In this document: positions 63,534 through 64,000 of the stretch, in pieces
Layout of the letters: every line of letters begins with the position of its first letter
Numbering within the stretch: position 1 is the stretch's first letter
From: Flavobacteriales bacterium
Lineage (GTDB): Bacteria > Bacteroidota > Bacteroidia > Flavobacteriales_E > Vicingaceae
Length of the DNA stretch: 64,000 bases
Reading direction: 5' to 3'
Assembly (NCBI GenBank): GCA_020635795.1
Contig: JACJZD010000001.1
Coordinates: forward strand, 1,063,001-1,127,000
The notes under the pieces: model-generated
The model's database searches: none
Told to the model about the DNA's origin: nothing
The model's input: the letters and a program-made list of their open reading frames with translations, nothing else
Made by a program: the position numbers and the translations under genes

Positions 63534-64000
63534 TTATTTTATAACTTTCTCTGTATAAGTATCTGTACCATTACTCATTTGAATAAAGTAAATACCATTA
63601 GAATGATTTGAGATGTTTATTGATTCTTTAAAATTTACATCAGAAATAGCTATTGTTTTATTGTATACGGTTTGTCCTAACGAATTGAATATGTTTAAGG
63701 TATATTCTCCTTTATCTAAACCTTTAGAAATTATTTCTACATTCCCATTTGAATGATTAAAAAATGAGGTCCATCCAGATTCATTTGATAAAGAATTGAC
63801 ATCAGTACATAGGCTTACAATTGCATCAACGGGCTCCCTAGGACTAGTACAATTTGATCCTTTTACTATCCAATCATAAAAATAATAGTAATAAGATAAA
63901 CCAGCACTACTATTTTTAATAGATGCCAGACCGCTAATAGCGTAAGGATAAGTTACCCCAGCATTATTACGGTATAAATCTTTTACACTTGAAGCATCAG
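63534..64000 (-). CDS. T9SS-secreted protein, C-terminal part (5' end outside window)
   Basis: The last about 155 codons of a longer gene whose start lies beyond the right edge. The segment ends with a type A sorting domain: GEYTLNIFNSLGQTVYNK, then SNHSNGIYFIQMSNGT and a final TEKVIK before the TAA. Upstream, YYYFYDWIVKGSNCTSPREPV is a motif I associate with the last beta domain before such sorting signals in Bacteroidota secreted enzymes and adhesins. The sorting domain directs export by the type IX system and attachment to the cell surface. The main domain is not visible. Confidence 0.88.
   Translation of the reverse strand, partial: DASSVKDLYRNNAGVTYPYAISGLASIKNSSAGLSYYYYFYDWIVKGSNCTSPREPVDAIVSLCTDVNSLSNESGWTSFFNHSNGNVEIISKGLDKGEYTLNIFNSLGQTVYNKTIAISDVNFKESINISNHSNGIYFIQMSNGTDTYTEKVIK

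Overview
The window looks like core chromosome of a member of the Bacteroidota, most likely order Flavobacteriales. The DNA is AT-rich. Several promoters fit the Bacteroidota pattern TTTG-N19-TAnnTTTG. Ribosome binding sites are AT-rich rather than Shine-Dalgarno-like. The partial gene at the right edge encodes a C-terminal type IX secretion (T9SS) sorting domain, and there are many lipoproteins, a POT peptide transporter and a DnaE with a built-in proofreading exonuclease. I see no prophage, transposase, CRISPR array or rRNA. The genus cannot be named from the sequence alone.

Layout. 1-5.2 kb: lytic transglycosylase, tryptophan 2,3-dioxygenase and the two-gene proton-translocating transhydrogenase pntAB. 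5.2-12 kb: an ACT-domain protein, a carboxypeptidase-regulatory-like secreted protein, prmA and an unrecognised 1479-residue secreted protein. 12-20.3 kb: a 2395-residue modular envelope protein (TPR, PD40 propeller, coiled coils, four SPOR-like domains), overlapping clpS and followed by an M48 lipoprotein protease. 20.3-26.5 kb: an unknown secreted protein, a class III aminotransferase, an ABM monooxygenase-like protein, a SAM hydroxide adenosyltransferase, PhoH, then STAS protein plus RNase Z, and HU. 26.6-35.2 kb: DUF2200, PEP carboxykinase and a peptide-use group (M32 carboxypeptidase, DPP-IV-like peptidase, POT transporter, thioredoxin-like protein). 35.2-40.2 kb: a tight reverse operon (rpe, alpha/beta hydrolase, S4 protein, phosphoribosyltransferase), a second HU, and formiminotransferase-cyclodeaminase with a cupin. 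40.4-48.7 kb: tRNA-Pro and tRNA-Arg, trxA, dnaE, an RluA-type synthase overlapping a TPR-PD40 protein, and panB. 48.8-64 kb: a lipoprotein, dnaK, a lipoprotein with a Pmp3/YqaE tail, prfC, a hydrolase, a TlpA-like/SCO redox operon with an M28 peptidase, a PgpH-like phosphodiesterase, thiolase, an NlpC/P60 hydrolase, a cysteine-repeat secreted protein and the T9SS cargo C-terminus.

How the genes fit together. Most are housekeeping: replication (dnaE), translation (prfC, prmA, tRNAs, RluA), proteostasis (dnaK, clpS, M48), nucleoid (two HU), gluconeogenesis (pckA), pentose phosphate (rpe), CoA synthesis (panB) and NADPH supply (pntAB). A second theme is amino-acid and peptide catabolism (kynA, formiminotransferase-cyclodeaminase, M32, DPP, POT, aminotransferase, thiolase), as expected of a heterotroph living on protein. 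The third theme is envelope biology, which holds the least understood genes: the 1479- and 2395-residue proteins, the smaller TPR-PD40 protein, the Pmp3-tailed lipoprotein and the cysteine-repeat protein. I find no clear-cut new defence or biosynthetic system. The best candidates for undescribed biology are the 2395-residue protein, the 1479-residue protein and the cysteine-repeat protein.
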